5,112 nucleotides of DNA from the NCBI GenBank assembly GCA_900767375.1, contig CAAFYX010000124.1, positions 1-5,112 of the forward strand. The letters are read 5' to 3'. The translations under genes and the position numbers were made by a program. This stretch comes from Rikenellaceae bacterium. GTDB taxonomy: Bacteria; Bacteroidota; Bacteroidia; Bacteroidales; UBA932. The notes under the pieces were generated by a model. That model worked only from the letters and a program-made list of their open reading frames with translations, was not told where the DNA came from and did no database searches. Below, in pieces: positions 4,771 to 5,112 of the stretch. Numbering within the stretch: position 1 is the first letter of the stretch; every line of letters starts with the position of its first letter.

Positions 4771-5112
4771 ATGACTACAAGTATTGTTATTTCAGCTGTT
4801 CTGACGCTTGTTGCGGGTATAGGAATCTTCCTGATAGCCTGCCAGATGATGAGCTCGAATCTCGAATCCGCCAGCTCCGCAAGACTCAAGGCCCTGTTCT
4901 CAAAGGCAGCCCGCAGCCGTCTTCTGGGAGTGGGCATAGGAACCGTAGGCACTGCAGCTATCCAGAGTTCCGGAGCGACCACTGTGATGGTCATCGGTTT
5001 CGTCAACGCGGGGATTATGTCTCTCACCCAGGCCGCAACTATCATCTATGGCGCGAATATCGGAACGACCATCACGGCGCAGATCGTGGCCCTCGGAATG
5101 TTCGGCGGCGCC
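4771..5112 (+). CDS. Na+/phosphate cotransporter, PNaS family (first 114 codons, cut by window edge)
   Basis: Inner-membrane sodium-coupled phosphate importer or exporter of the Na/Pi-cotransporter II (NptA/YjbB) family. The translation begins MTTSIVISAVLTLVAGIGIF, a hydrophobic first helix (about 5-24). An amphipathic segment follows with the family pattern MMSSNLESASSARLKALFSKA (spanning 26-46), then a glycine-rich helix. The substrate-binding signature appears as QSSGATT at 65-71, where most relatives have QSSSATT, followed by VMVIGFVNAGIM. GANIGTT at 94-100 is the second conserved element. The remainder, including the inverted-repeat half with the second QSS motif, lies beyond base 5112. 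The ATG at 4771 is preferred because an upstream ATG at 4763 is out of frame and stops after three codons. The gene diverges from the PhoB-like regulator and shares its upstream region, pointing to control by phosphate supply. The direction of phosphate transport cannot be told. Confidence 0.9.
   Translation, partial: MTTSIVISAVLTLVAGIGIFLIACQMMSSNLESASSARLKALFSKAARSRLLGVGIGTVGTAAIQSSGATTVMVIGFVNAGIMSLTQAATIIYGANIGTTITAQIVALGMFGGA

Noticed and set aside
4689..5045. Minus-strand open frame opposite the Na/Pi transporter
   Set aside because: It is the complement of the transporter's QSS and GANIGTT motifs and reads through both promoters and the repeat pair.
1..5112. tRNA, rRNA, CRISPR array, insertion sequence with transposase, or phage genes
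   Set aside because: None seen. The window is packed with core metabolic and regulatory genes, and apart from the short insert in lpxB there are no spaced repeats or transposase motifs.

Overview
This window looks like chromosomal core-genome sequence from a moderately GC-rich member of the Bacteroidales (Bacteroidota). Upstream regions carry TAnnTTTG-type -7 boxes and A-rich starts without Shine-Dalgarno sequences, and the protein sequences (surE followed by lpxB, PhoB with a YVLxRTVDV segment) fit that phylum. I cannot assign a genus from the sequence alone.

Layout: the left edge holds the 5' part of a minus-strand gap gene (glyceraldehyde-3-phosphate dehydrogenase). A 121-bp divergent intergenic region (633-753) separates it from a plus-strand surE-lpxB pair (5'-nucleotidase, then lipid-A-disaccharide synthase). 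lpxB runs tail-to-tail into a minus-strand phoB-phoR-like two-component pair, with an 11-bp 3' overlap between lpxB and the kinase gene. A second divergent region (4663-4770) separates phoB from a plus-strand Na+/phosphate cotransporter, truncated by the right edge.

Together, the right half reads as a phosphate-response module: a PhoR-like sensor kinase with an extracytoplasmic sensor, a PhoB-like regulator, and a Na/Pi transporter. The shared upstream region has two TTAACA direct repeats (TGTTAA on the + strand) with 11-bp periodicity, resembling a Pho box, between two recognisable Bacteroidota promoters.

The most unusual item is inside lpxB. About 27 codons (roughly 1738-1818) interrupt a conserved N-terminal segment in frame. 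The DNA there folds into a long imperfect hairpin, contains a near-tandem repeat, and is almost free of stop codons in all six frames. This is what one expects of a small palindromic element that inserts into coding sequence and is tolerated as a peptide insert, comparable in concept to Rickettsia palindromic elements. Other points of interest are a potential hairpin at the 5' end of the gap transcript, a perfect AT palindrome between the gap and surE promoters, and an apparently near-leaderless phoB transcript.
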